Positions 31,573-43,765 of a stretch of DNA of 64,000 nucleotides are shown here, piece by piece (the first letter of the stretch is position 1; each line of letters starts with the position of its first letter). Origin of the DNA: Paralichthys olivaceus (Eukaryota > Chordata > Actinopteri > Pleuronectiformes > Paralichthyidae); assembly GCF_024713975.1 (NCBI RefSeq), contig NC_091094.1:24700501-24764500 (forward strand). Direction: 5' to 3'. The position numbers and the translations under genes are program-made. The notes under the pieces were generated by a model that saw nothing but the letters and a program-made list of their open reading frames with translations, was not told the DNA's origin and made no database searches.

Positions 31573-34500
31573 TCAGGACAGAATCAGAGCCCGGTTGGGT
31601 GCGTGGGATCTTAAAGATCGAAGGTAGCGCCTGGCTTTCTCTGTCATTATGAGCTGGTCTTTAGTTTGTCCACAAACAACCTTCTCCCATTCTTTTGACA
31701 TCTGAAAGGAGAGAAAATATGTCCCGTTAGAATTAGGTCAAAGTAGAAAAGCAATTTTCCACTGATGAGGATATTTGTTCCTTTTAAGGTTAAAGCTTAA
31801 ACTTACAGGAACTGGGGGTGCCGTGCTGGGAAATATGGCACTGTCACCTGGTCCCAAAAGGAAGCCTTGATCCAAAATATTTTCATGCCTCTTACTGCAT
31901 GATGACGAGGAGTTCATAGAAACTAACATAGGTTCTTCCTGTGGCCAAAAAAGAAGAAAAAGCCAAGAGTTAGAACTCATCAAACCTGCGAATAGAGAAA
32001 CTAAATTTGCACACTTTTTTTTTTTTACCTTGATGCTGCGTTTGAATTCAGTCTTGATGGATTTGCGTTTTGTCACTTGGCAGTCCATGACATCTAGGGC
32101 CAACGACTTCCGCACTTTCTTCATAGGACGATGCTTGGAATAAAAACAACAAAAAGCGCCAAGACATGAACAAAAATTTTCTGCATGAATGTTTATGAGA
32201 TTTTTAGTCTAAAATATAGGCAATAACAGGAATTACATAATCAGCAAATAATGTGGCAGCAGAGCAATTCATTAAAAAGTCCTGCGCCGAGATTACATAC
32301 AATGTCAATGAAAAGTGGCGCCTAGACACAAATGTGTCTCTCGTCCTGGGTGTTAACATATAGAACACCTTTGTGTTGGCAGAAGTGTTGAATGTGCAGC
32401 TGACAAATCTGTTGAAGTGATGTTGATCAATGTCTAGGTGAACAGAGAGAGAGCATAGAGAGGCTCTACATAGTAATAGTGTGGTGTTCCTAGTAAGACG
32501 CTTGCACTGTGGGGGTTAACCGAAAGCATTCTTGCATGGTGGTGGTAAATGTTTTTCTGGTTGGGGGAACTGAATGGACAAGTGTTTTCACAGTCAGTTG
32601 CTCCTGTGCAGCGGCCTGTTGACAAACAATGGAGGACTGTCACTGTAATGTACTGCTCCAAGGTGTGAACTTGTCCGTATGTCAACAGACCATTCTAGCG
32701 ACTGCAGAACAAACAGATGTGGGAAGGGTAGAGCGAGGTGAGATTGTCCACCAGTGTTTCTCTCGGGCAGATGGATGGAATAATAAAATAAAATAAAAAA
32801 CACTCATACATGGTAAAGGTTGACTCATAGTTACCATTGTTTTGCGTCTTTGCTCGGGTGGAGAGTAACGTACAGCCAAGTCAATTCCAGCGTCTCTTAG
32901 GATGACCTCGTTTATGTCGTCCTCGAGGTTTGGAGTCTGAGGCTGAGATAACGCAGCAGAAAACAGAGTTAATGCGGTGTTGATAAATAACAATAAACCC
33001 ACTGACAGTCACAGACAGACACTGACCAGAGGCTGCAGAGGGCCGTACTTCTCCATGGCATTTTTGAACGGCGTTGGAGTTCGTGGAGTCTCGCAGAGAT
33101 TGGACTTGTGGTTGGGTGTCACAAACCTACACAAAAACCAAACGTGAACACTGAGGCTCAAAATCAAAAAGCAAAGTGACGGAACACTTAACACCAGATG
33201 AGGTTTTAGAGAGCACGTACACCGAGTTCTCCTTTTGAGTGAGGGGCGTCTTGTCTCGCTGCAGCGGTGTAGTAACAATGGCTTTCTGGCTGCACACAGG
33301 CGTGGACGTGAGGGAAGGGTTCTCCAGGTCGTGACTATCCAGTTTGGTCCACATGTTGAGGAACTGAAACGAGACATTAGTCAACTTCACATGACAAAAG
33401 AGGGAGCAGAACAGTCTGTAGTAAAGAGTTAAAGTCTAAGATCTCACTTGAGATGGAGAAAAGGGCAAGATTTTGACAGGAGTGCTCTTCGGAGTCATGG
33501 AGTTGTTGGCATCGGGAGACAAGGCGATGTATCTCCGGCTTCTGCGGTGCAGTGTGGAGGGCGGTGTCACCCCTCCTGGAGAGATGGGGATGAGTTCCCC
33601 CCTGCTGCCTTTGCTCAACTCCTGCAATGCGCTGCCCTCCAGACGAAACTGGTGGCGCTCGGGGCTCGGACTCTCCTCGGGCAGGTCAAAGGCTGCAAGG
33701 TTGCACCAGCCATCCAGGTCCTGAGAGGAGAGGACACATTTTAAATTGATAGTAATGCTTCCAGAAAACCCCAACATCTGTTTATATTTACTCTCTAGAA
33801 CGCCATTCTCCATCAGTAGATTAAAGCAGTCATTAAACAGTAGCTCAGAGGACTGTGTGCTATTACATATACATGTAAATTATATGTTATGCTGTTGGAG
33901 GTGTGACTGTGGCCCTTTTCACGTCTGGTATTAAAATGAATCCTGAAAGCGCCTCATTCTTGTCTGGTTTTTGTGATCGGATCTCCCTTCCCCATCTTTA
34001 TGTAGATAATTTGTCATTTTTGAAGATCAAATTATGTTGCTTTTACCCAATCTAAAGTAACAGATGTGTCGGATGTCCCCGTGTTTGTGTGCATGTATCT
34101 CTGTGTCAACATCAGCAGAGAAAGAGAGAGAGAGACAGTGGCAGAGGACTGGGAATGAATATCTAAAGATCTGCTTTGATATAAGCTATTACCAATTTAA
34201 TAAAAGTATCAATCATAATGTGTTGATCAATCAATGTTAAGATTACAGCCACACACAAATCAACATATGGGCACTGAGAATAGTAAAAATATGTTTGATT
34301 CATTGGGAAACAGTTGCGGATTGGAGGTCGTCAGCTTAGAAGGCGGTCCTTCATATGTGGCCCATGGCGCATTTGTGTTGATGCCACGTCTGAACGGGGT
34401 CTGTTTCGAGTGCTGGGGATTCTTACCCCATCCACCATGTCCATCACCTCCTTCAGGCCCGGGCCAGCAGGGGAGAGGAAGCCAGAGCTGTCCACCACCC

Positions 34501-36607
34501 AGTTGGTGCAGGTTACTTCTCCTGAGGTATCCACTTCTGTCTTAATGTAAGAGCTGCCCTTTGGAGAGAGGACAGCCTTAGACGGCCCTGCTTCGCTGAG
34601 GCTGGCTTCATCGAGGGTGGGGAACGGCCTCTCCTGCACCAGGTGACAAAAGTAGACAACTTTATCAACCATGTCGCTAAAAAAATAAAATAACTATTGA
34701 GTAACGCAGATATTATTTCAGTTAACTAAAATCTAAAATCTTGTTGTATTTAAAACCTGTTTTAAGTGGTCACGTACTGGAGGATGCGTGTTCTGCTCTG
34801 GGTCGTGGTCATCGCCATCCTGAGAGACACCAGGAATCTGTGTAATCAGAGAGCAACGTTTTCATTGGACCTAATAAAACCAGCATCATGCTGCCACATG
34901 TGTGATTTTCTTTCACATGACAGTATTTCAAATTCATAGTGGTGACAAGTAACACAATAGCATCTGCATCTGTACCACGTCCCATTTTTGTTGACTCAGC
35001 TATGTGACTTCCTCTGTTGCCAGCATCAAGGCAAAACAACAATGTCCCCCATTCTATGTTTGTAACTTTGATAAAGAACCGAAGGATAAAGGCTCAACAA
35101 TCCCCAGCTTGCGTTCTACTGGATGCATCTCCCTGGAGAGCATCATGTAAAGAAAACCCACCTGCAAATCCTTATTCACACAGGCCCACATCTCTGCAAG
35201 TTCATCTGGCTTGATGACCTCCCCGGCATAGAAGCCCATCTCCAACTTCCGTTTGATGGTCGAATTCCAGTGATTCTTCACTGCGTTGTCTGTTCTGTGA
35301 ATAAATGTTATGGCATGAATCCTATCAAGATAGAAAGGATTCATTTCTCTGCAAAAACTGGGTTAACAATTTAACCCCTGAGCTTCAACCAGAACATGGA
35401 GAGTCTTTTACCTTCCAGGGAGCAGCTTGGCAATTTCAGCCCAGCGGTTTCCCATCAGACTGTGAGCTTTGTAAATGATGAGATCCTCCTCGGCTGTCCA
35501 CGATGACTTCTTCACGTCCGGATTGAGGTGGTTGATCCAGCGTTCTCTGCACTGCTTCCCCAGTCTGCCTTTCAGATGCCTGGCTACAATTGCCCACTGT
35601 TTGTTGCCGTAGAGATTTACAAGCTCTATGACCTGAGGAGTGTGCATATGTATTACAACTCACTCACAAATCACACTGGATATAAGTATAAGTATACTAT
35701 AAGTATATAGTATATAGTTACCTACCTTATCATCCTCCTCTTTGGTCCAAGGCCCTTTAATTAATTCTGGGTCCAGGACCTTAAACCAGCGATGCTGACA
35801 CTGGAGTTCAGTGTGATTCTAAGCCAAACAAAAAAAAAATCTGTTAAAAATCACACCGCCAAGAGGCCCTCCTGTTCACTATAATAACCAACAGGAAGTT
35901 AAACTCACTGGGATGTAGCTGGCAACATATTTCCAATCAGTTGGTCCCAGTTTCTGAACCAGAGCCTTGAGCTTGTCATCCTGTCAAAATGGACACAATA
36001 GCATCATTCACGTTCTGTTGAATCAGACACTGAGAGATCGTGCAAACCGCAGGGACATGTTCAGACAATCACCTCCTCTTGTGTCCACTTCACCTTGACC
36101 CTGCCACCGTCCCTCTGCTCGGCCACATCAGAGTCGGTGTCTTGGACCATGGCTTCCTCCCCATCCTCACTGAAAGAGCAACACAGCGCTGAGTGCATGA
36201 AGCCAAGTGACCGTGATGCAGGAACCAGCCGCCGCTTGGCCCGCCCTGGCGGGGGAACTCGATTATCAGGTTCATAAGTGCAAACAGCTACACCACTGCC
36301 ACACAGTTTTATATCAAAGTGACCGGATGAGCACATTATTAGGTTCATTAAACCAATGTAATCTGATGGGAAGTGTGTCTGGCGCTGTTTATGGGAAAGG
36401 GCGGCACACACTCACACAACAGTCCATGAACTACTCATAGGTTAAGGCCACTAAACTAATATATATATATATATATTTATATATATATGACTGAAGGTTT
36501 TAATGCTGTTAATTACACAGAAGCGTTGAATTCACATGAGATCAAATAAAAGTTGTATTGAAGGTTCAAGACAAACAAACAACCTACCAGCGCGGCCACC
36601 AGGACAT
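31573..36607 (-). CDS. mybl2: B-Myb transcription factor, 15 coding exons
   Basis: Cell-cycle transcription factor that joins the MuvB complex to switch on G2/M genes. Exons: 36607-36588, 36169-36073, 35980-35909, 35818-35726, 35632-35412, 35294-35162, 34837-34778, 34633-34427, 33720-33448, 33363-33221, 33126-33027, 32942-32835, 32133-32029, 31938-31807, 31701-31573; 630 codons in frame, against 700 in human. The start MSWWPRC resembles human MSRRTRC. Three Myb repeats occupy about residues 30-185, with tryptophans in [50 protein letters not shown] and [13 protein letters not shown]. An acidic region follows, then [30 protein letters not shown] and [13 protein letters not shown], proline-directed phosphosite clusters. 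[17 protein letters not shown] is the basic C-terminal motif. The end ARRYLRSL...NRALILS matches the family terminus. Confidence 0.96.
33909..34404. mobile_element. Inverted-repeat element, 'GGCCCTGTTCACACCTGG' family, copy in mybl2 intron 8
   Basis: The left end reads GGCCCTTTTCACGTCTGGTA. The complement of the right end reads ACCCCGTTCAGACGTGGCAT, so the ends are inverted repeats. Internal landmarks include GATCGGATCTCCCTTCC, AGATCAAATTATGTTGC and CAACATATGGGCACTGAGAA. The same order appears at 44078-44572 and 39283-39720. It has no coding capacity and ends about 23 bases from the splice donor of exon 8. Confidence 0.75.
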
Positions 36608-38139
36608 TTCCCTCTGTTTCTGTTGTTAGCGCTGCGACGGTGGATAGTCCTGCTGCCGTTACACGTCATGTATGTCCTCCGTCGTGTGAAGTGTTTATAC
36701 GGTGTGTAACCCGTTGAGAGGCGGTGCCGGAGGCTGGTTGTCGGTGAGTTGTCGGTGAGCTGTCGTTGTTTTGGCCGGTGGAGGCAGCGGTGCAGCCCGG
36801 GTTCTCCTCCGCGCTCTTGGATTCCTATCTCGCGCTCTTCTCTGTCGTCCTAACCAGGAAGTGACGTAGAGGAAATTCCGCTAAGGGGTTGGTCTTCAAA
36901 ATAAAGCTTTAACGCAAGGATTTGTGAAAGTAAAGTAAAAACCACACAAAAAAAACCACCAAACTTGAACCAAACTTCTTGGACGGGTTCTGGTATCGAC
37001 GAAAAAATCCTGTTTACTGCCAAGTTTAAACAGCCCTACAATGGACATAAGGATAATGACAATATGTCCTTATAATAAAAATAAAGACAAACACAGGGCC
37101 TAATGACTGAAAGTCTACGATTCAAAGTTGTGCTTAAGGTGAGTAGTCCAATCTGCCTTAAATTTCAAATGTATGACAAAGGTCCCACCCTGAACGGATC
37201 TATATGATAATATGTAATAATGGTCATAGTGCCCCCTTGCTGTAACAGGAAATATCATGTTTTACATTTTGGTGTCCTGCGGCTTGCCCGTTTACCCGAT
37301 GCATGTGACATTTGGTCAGGAGAGCCTAAAGGAGTTCATGATGCCATACAATAAAACTTGTAAAAATTTTGTCAGGGAGCTACGTCTTGCTTTTTCATTT
37401 CATCTACCTCAGTTGGTCAGGGAAGCCTAGAGACATTGGTGATGACATGTTGTGACACTTATACCTTTACATTGAACTCTTCGATGGAAAACCAACAAAC
37501 AGGAAGTGGTTGTAATGTCACTGCACATGCTCCGATGTCCCTTAAATTGATAAGTGCTGTACCTGTCTTTACAAACACCTGGTGGATGCTGGTAGATACA
37601 GTATTTTCAAGTCTGGCTGTTTTCTGTCTCTCTGTGAGTGTGTCACAACTTCAGCTCAAGGAAAGCAACATAAGAGACAAAACTAATGATTGGGATTGAT
37701 GAACATTTATTTGAAACCCACAGAAACATGCAAACAGTACATTGAGAGACACTTGGCTCCTGCAGGGTCTGGGTTAGAGCCTGGCTGGTTTCTTACTGTC
37801 AGGTATGCAGCAGGTGGCACACAATAAAATAATAGTGACATGTTCACAAACTTATCCACAATGTAATATATAATTAATAAACTCCAACTATCCACAGTCA
37901 CATCCGACAACCTTTTCATACTTTACTCTGTACTTTATCCATATTAATAATGCTGTCAAATATATATAAAAAATACACATATTATTAACAATACACAATT
38001 TGGCCGTTTGGAATCCCACCTGCCCTCTAAAAGGAAAATAAAACACCATAGTTCCTTTAAAGACAGTAACAATAACATCAAATGTCCTCATATCCACAAA
38101 TTCTGAAACTCTAGACATAGACAGATCCATGAGTGAGTA
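36608..38139. other. mybl2 promoter side and intergenic DNA
   Basis: The 250 bases next to the mybl2 start are GC-rich and lack TATA. They hold GGAAGTGACGTA at about 36858-36869, which combines ETS-like and CRE-like cores. TCTCGCGC near 36826 is weakly E2F-like. From about 36900 to 38139 the sequence is AT-rich without a supported gene. Two similar phrases, GGTCAGGAGAGCCTAAAGGA (37314) and GGTCAGGGAAGCCTAGAGAC (37416), hint at an old repeat. Confidence 0.5.
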
Positions 38140-38469
38140 CTCAGAATATTTAAATAAAAGTGTCAATAACTTCAGTTTATTTTCACAATATGGTTTTTCC
38201 AAAGTTGAATACAAAAGAGAGACTATTCATTTCATATATAAGTATTTATTTTAAATCACAAAAGGAGCATGTTGTTGAACTATGTTAAAATCTTTTGAGA
38301 TGCGCCTGTATGTTGAAAAGGTAGAGTTGAATATGATGAACATGTTGCCTGTATCCACTCACACCGGAGTGTATCATGCCTGAGTGACGATGCTGTGCTC
38401 CTGCAAAGGAACTCTTCAACCTGGAGGAAGATCTGTTCCAGGATGTGCTTGGCAACCCTCTGATCTTTA

Positions 38470-39215
38470 TCCAACTTTGGAGCCACAAGAAAATATCCCG
38501 CACACCATTACACAACCACCACCAGCCTGAACCGTTGATACAAGGCAGGATGGATCCATGCTTTCATGTTGTTTATGCAAAATTCTGATCCTACCATCTG
38601 AATGTCGCAGCTGAATTTGAGACTCATCAGACCAGGCAACATTTTTCCAATCTTCTATTGTCCAAATCTGGTGAGCCTGTGAGAATTGTAGCCTCAGTTT
38701 CCTGTTCTTAGCTGACAGGAGTGGCACCTGGTGTGGTCTTCTGCTGCTGTAGCCCATCTGCTTCAAGGTTCCACGTGTTGTGTGTTCAGAGATGGTATTC
38801 TGCATACATGGTTGTAACGAGTTGTTATTTGAATTACTGTTGCCTTTCTATCATCTCGAACCACTCTGCCCATTCTCCTCTGACATCTACAAGGAATTTT
38901 TGTCCACACAACTGCCTCTCACTGGATATTTTCTCTTTTTCTGACCATTCCCTGTAAACCCTAGAGATGGTTGTGCGTGAAAATCCCAGTAGATCAGCAG
39001 TTTTGGAAAAACTCAGACCAACAACCATGTCACATTCAAAGTCACTTAAATCCCCTTTATTTGCCATTCTGATCCTCGGTTTGAACTTCAGCAAGTCGTC
39101 TTCACCACGTCTAGATGCCTAAATACATTGAGTTGCTGCCATGTGATTGGCTGATTAGCTATTTGTGTTAACAAGCAATTGAACAGGCGTGCCTAATAAA
39201 GTGGCCGTGAATGTA
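38470..39215 (-). mobile_element. Truncated Tc1-like DNA transposon inside the ift52 copy
   Basis: The minus strand reads a DNA-binding N-terminus (MANKGDLSDFECDMVVGLSF, then KTADLLGFSRTTISRVYREW) and, in another frame, catalytic-core pieces TIEDWKNVAWSDESQIQLR and GGGCVMVCGIFS. The right end (complement) reads TACATTCACGGCCACTTTAT, the terminal repeat of a common fish Tc1-like family. The other terminal repeat and the transposase C-terminus are missing; the element joins ift52 exon sequence near 38470. It is not functional. Confidence 0.85.
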
Positions 39216-39282
39216 GAACTCAAGATTTACTGCTGCACCTGTGAACAGAAGCAGTTAGATTAGAACATATTGTAGTCTTACT

Positions 39283-39720
39283 GTGGCCCTGTTGTTTGAA
39301 CATCGGTCCTGACTCCTGAGAGATTGATCACATGTGGACAGTGTTAAGTACATGTGTTCACACCAGACATTAAAACTCATCCTGAATGTGTCATCTGTGG
39401 CAGATTTCACTTCCCCGCTCTATATGCAAATTATTATGTATGTAATTTGTGTTAGATGACCAAATTATATTATATAATATTACTTATTATACAGATGCGT
39501 CCGATGACAATGTTTGTTTGGGTCCATGAGAGGAAAAAAGGGGGCAAGCGGAGTCATGAAGGGCTGACTGAATGAATGCGCAGCTTGGTCTATGAAGAAA
39601 GATTTTATCCATTGAAAAAAAAAAAATATTATTTGGTTGCTAATGATGATATTGTGACCACAAGTTAAAAAAAACGCATGGTCACTGAGAAGAGTATAAA
39701 ACACTTCTGCTAATAGGCAG
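39283..39720. mobile_element. Inverted-repeat element, 'GGCCCTGTTCACACCTGG' family, copy in the ift52 pseudogene
   Basis: This occupies the same intron position as the copy at 44078-44572 in the intact gene, so it was present before the duplication. Its inner end has been lost with the neighbouring exons. Confidence 0.7.
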
Positions 39721-41375
39721 TCCTATTATGTCATAATAATAAGAGCTGTAATGATGGAATAATGTTGTCAGCTACATTTTGCAGTCACCTGATGACTTGG
39801 GGTAAGGTGTCAGTGGAAAATTTTAACAAAGACATGTCAAAGAGAGAGGTGATGTCCCTAAGGTATACATCATCTTCTTGTAAACACACTCTGAGCTGCT
39901 CTGACAAGAACCCTGTGTCTGGCAACATGGTGTAATCTGTTATCTAGAGGAGAAACGGGTAAGATGGAGATCAGTTAATGTGAAAGACAATAATAATGAG
40001 GCCATTCTCCTCTCGAGTGTACATCCTCACCTCTGGGTCTTCTGCATCAATCTGATTCAGCTGTATATTGTCAGTCATGAGCCACTGCAGCACCATATCC
40101 TGGAATGAAAATAATAAAACTGACTGAACTGACTTGAAGTCCACAGGAGAGCAAAACAATTCTTAACATCTGATGTGTTCATTAACAAATCTTTGAATGT
40201 CAACTGGACTCACCAGGATTTTACTGTTCTCTTCTTTGTCGATGTATTGGTCACTGAACATGTGGCAAGAACCCAACACAACCAGTTTGCCAGCCTCCTT
40301 CATAACATACAAGACATCTTTGAATATCACCTCACAAGAATAAATTCATAACTATTATAGAGTATAAAAGGTACTTGAAGCCTCTAACCTTTCCTTGATA
40401 GAAGGCCAAGACAGGCCTGTTAAGGGGGAAGCAGACTGAGCCAGTAGAAAGAACAGGGATGGCCGGCTTCATCACACTCAGTGTGGCACCGTACGGGTAC
40501 ACGAAGGTCAGAGCTCTACACAAACAAACGGAAACACCTTCAAAACCAGCTCCCAAATCCTAGTGCGAAATGGTTCAGGCTAAGAAGTATATATAGACAA
40601 ATCATTTACTGTGCATTGTTCCCAACATTTTCATCTTCAATGATTCCTGTGACCACTTTGCCAGCAGCCCGACTGATCTCTCTAGAAAAGAGGAAAGCAG
40701 AAAACTTAGATGTACATCAACAATTTCATTTGAATAGGCTCTGCAGGTTACAAACAAACAGGGATTGATTGGAATATGTTTGCAAAAGAAAAACAATATG
40801 CTGCTGCAGCAAACCTGTTCAATACACCATTAGACACAAGCGCCTCCTTAGGATGGAAGTATTTGCAATATGCATTCCTCACAACAGCATCTGCAGCAGA
40901 CACGGAGGGAAAGATAATACATGATTCCATGAAATGACAATAAAAACACTTCTGACTGATCTTATCTGTCCTTTCAGTCATTTTAATACACACCATTGTT
41001 GACCAGTATTCCAAACTCCTCCAGGAGGAAGTTGATGTTGGTGTCATATTTGACTTCTCCTCCTTCACCGAGCATGACCAGGACGTTTCCTCCTCCATCC
41101 AGGTAGTGCTTCAGCACCTCTAGCTGGAAACACATGGGGACAGTGTCAAATACATGCTGGTGTGAAAACCAGCGGGCAAGTGTTTCACTTCCGCCTCTTT
41201 TGTTGAATCACATGAGTTATAAATCACATCAAATAAACTAAACTGATACAAGACATCGTGTGATTATTCATCACCTCTGATGCTGTGAACATCTCTCTCG
41301 GACCTGCAGAGATCCACAACTTGACGTCCTCCAGCTTCTTCGAGGACAGCTCATGTTTCATGCTGTGGAACATCG

Positions 41376-42471
41376 TCGTTTAAGTTAAATATAATCATAT
41401 GTTCTGCATCAAAGGAGAGCCCATATTAGAAGGACGGATGCTGCTATGATGATATTATTGTAGTTTTTAGTACAGTATACTCACCCACACACATACACAC
41501 ACACATATATATAAATATATACACACACATACATACATACCTTGTAGAGAAGCTTCTGACAGTTTTACTGTACCCGAGTGTGATGACAATAAAGCATAAA
41601 GCATAAAACATTTGAATCTTGAAACAGCCCTGTAATGGAAATAATAATAAAATATAATAATTCAAAACAACAAACAAATGAAACAGATAATAATAATCAC
41701 AACAATAATGGGGGATGAAAATACACAAATATCCTCCTGTACCTTCGAACGGATCACACGTTGCAAAATATGTTTTTATTTTCTAAGGCACAAACGCTTT
41801 TTAATTTTGTTATTTTTTCAGAAAATATACATCTTAGAACTTTGTTGCCTCATTAATCACTGTCTAAGAAAGCTACAGGTGCAAACAAAATATATGAAAC
41901 TCAACGTTACATTTAAAAAAATCACTGGATCTCTACATCCAATAGCTTGAGGTCTAGTAATTATTTATGTTATTGACAGAAAATAAACTATCACTTAAGT
42001 CAAGTATCACAAGATTTACTAGTTTCAATCTCTCAAATGTAAATATTTGCAGCTTTACTCTTTGTAATATTATTATAAATTAAACATATTTGGGTTGTGA
42101 ACCACTGGTTGTACAAAGTGAGCAGTTAAAAGTATTTTTAGACTTTCAGGCAATAAATTAATATTAGTTAATAAGCTTGTTTTGTTTGTTCGGTTTTCTT
42201 AACACATTTCTTAATTAGAATATTCTTCAGACATAAATTTCAAAAATAAATTCGAATAATACATGAAAATATGAAAAAATGTCAAACAAACGTCTCAAAC
42301 ATGTCCGTGCCTGATCTGCCTATTGCTTGAGAGGCTTGCATCCCCCCCCCTCCCCCCTTCCTCCTTCAGACTGATGACCTGTTCATTCTCCAGCTGAGTC
42401 AATTAACATGCAGCCTCAGATGTTTAAAAGCCACCTGGACCTCAGCTGACACTCACAGGCCCAGGGAAACA
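41376..42471. other. Spacer between the ift52 pseudogene and the small plus-strand gene
   Basis: AT-rich, with an ACAC/ATAC simple tract at 41485-41540. No exon is supported. The last 60 bases look like a promoter: TTTAAAAG at 42422-42429 followed by CCACCTGG, which contains the E-box CACCTG at 42432-42437, 35-40 bases before the start codon. Confidence 0.5.
42422..42440 (+). promoter_or_regulatory. TATA-like element with adjacent E-box
   Basis: TTTAAAAG sits next to CACCTG, 35-50 bases before the ATG of the small gene at 42472. The close spacing to the ATG implies a very short 5' UTR if this is the TATA box. Confidence 0.4.
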
Positions 42472-43063
42472 ATGGAGAAAGCTTTTGTCATTACAGGTAA
42501 GAATATAGGTTTTATTCTGCAAATGGATTTATTTAAATCTGATCAGGTGATATGTGACATTTTACTTCCTAGATATGAAAAGCTTTGAGTGTTCATCTCC
42601 ATCAGAGCTTGACAAGAAGTTCTTTGGTGAACAGAGTTTGATGTCAGCTTTGTCGCTGGAGCAGCTATCCATGTCAAGGGCATCAAATGAAACTATGGCT
42701 GATGGATCTGACACCAGGCTGTCGGGCCTGGCTTTCCTCTGCCTGTCATCAGACCCCATTTCTCCCACTGTGACGATTTCAGTGAACAACATGAATAATC
42801 AAGAAAAAGACAACTGTCACCTGACTGTTCCTTTACAGGGAAAGTCCTCCACTCCCTACGTGCTCCTTCAGAAAAGACAAAAAGTTGCTTTGTCCGACCA
42901 GTCGTTCAGTGATCTCACTGCCTCTCAAATGTCCTGGGATGTGTCTCTGATTAAATCGGAGAGCAACAGCCCCAAATCTTGCATCGAGTCCAGCGCTCTG
43001 GAGTCAACGTGGAGTCCGAAACCTCCGTCGAGAAAACCTTCACTGGCTGGAGTTTCCCCCTGA
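42472..43063 (+). CDS. Uncharacterised Ser-rich protein, two exons, 171 codons
   Basis: I do not recognise this protein. Exons 42472-42496 and 42573-43063 join in frame through a 76-base intron (ACAG|GTAAGA ... TTCCTAG). The product starts MEKAFVITDMKSFECSS and ends SRKPSLAGVSP. It is about 19 percent serine, with no signal peptide, membrane segment or zinc-binding pattern. Its C-terminal third carries proline-directed Ser sites (SESNSPKSC, STWSPKPP, AGVSP) and a short basic patch (QKRQK). An AATAAA at 43359-43364 gives a full transcription unit with TATA-like box and intron. It sits tail-to-tail with ift52, their poly(A) signals 27 bases apart. Human GTSF1L lies near this position but this lacks its zinc fingers. 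A real gene is likely; its function is unknown. Confidence 0.7.
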
Positions 43064-43765
43064 TTACATCCACCCTCAGACACTTAACAATTCGGAGGCT
43101 GAAAAGTAAAAATAGTTTTCTATGGCTGTACATTGTCTTCTCTGAACCCACCATGTATCTAAGATGACTCAGTGTGAATCTTAAAGGACTGGCTGATAAT
43201 ATAAAAGGTACAATGGTCAAGTTTAAAAGTTAAAGATTCATTATTGTTTGTGATGCCAACATCATTTCATCTTATTGGTTTTACCACAGGGGCCATGTGT
43301 GAGGACTCGTGCAGAGCTGTTTGTCTACAACAATGTTTTTAAAGATTTGAATATTTAAAATAAAAGTGTCAATAACTTTATTTGTGTCAGTTTATTTTAA
43401 CAATGATTTATTTTATTCCATGATTGCATACAAAAGAGGTATAAAGATTACTAACTTAATATACAGTCTGTAAACACAAAAGTACCATGTTGGGAAAGTC
43501 CATGATCATATCTATGTTAGAATCTACCTATCAGCTTGGTCATGGAACAGGTGTGTTAAAATCCTGGGAAAGATAAATATAATTTTAATTCAAAAAGAGA
43601 AACTTTGTATATTCTAGATTCATTACAGGGTGTGAAATATATCACGCCTCTTTGTTTTGATATGAAAGTTCACTTTTTGAAAAACATTACCTTCATGATA
43701 TTAAATTATTTTAAGCAGCACCTGTCTATTGAAAAGGCAGAGTTGAAAAGGTTGCTTAAATCCAC
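43064..43765. other. Overlapping 3' ends of the small gene and ift52
   Basis: The plus-strand AATAAA at 43359-43364 and minus-strand AATAAA (TTTATT at 43391-43396) face each other. Cleavage downstream of each would make the two mRNAs overlap by some tens of bases. The same pair of signals is copied at about 38150-38190 in the pseudogene block. Confidence 0.6.

Larger units (their letters stand above)
38140..41375 (-). pseudogene. Partial, broken duplicate of ift52
   Basis: This block parallels 43345-47640 on the same strand. It keeps counterparts of ift52 exons 2-9 (from about 41362 down to 39780), most still open, for example WLMTDNIQLNQIDAEDPE at 40092-40030. It lacks exon 1 and a promoter. 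Two internal exons (counterparts of 44935-44848 and 44727-44619) are gone. The penultimate exon is cut by a Tc1-like transposon, leaving PKLDKDQRVAKHILEQIFLQVEEF at 38473-38408. The last exon runs into an early stop (EHSIVTQA then TGA) instead of the normal end. It also contains the interlocked poly(A) signals found 3' of the intact gene. It cannot make IFT52. Confidence 0.9.

Noticed and set aside
37436-37699. 87-residue open frame between mybl2 and the ift52 pseudogene
   Set aside because: No splice context, family resemblance or promoter was seen.
40748-41098. MEEETSWSCSVKEEKSNM frames at 40748 and 47007
   Set aside because: Both are out-of-frame shadows of ift52 exon 3, and their duplication only reflects the ift52 copy.
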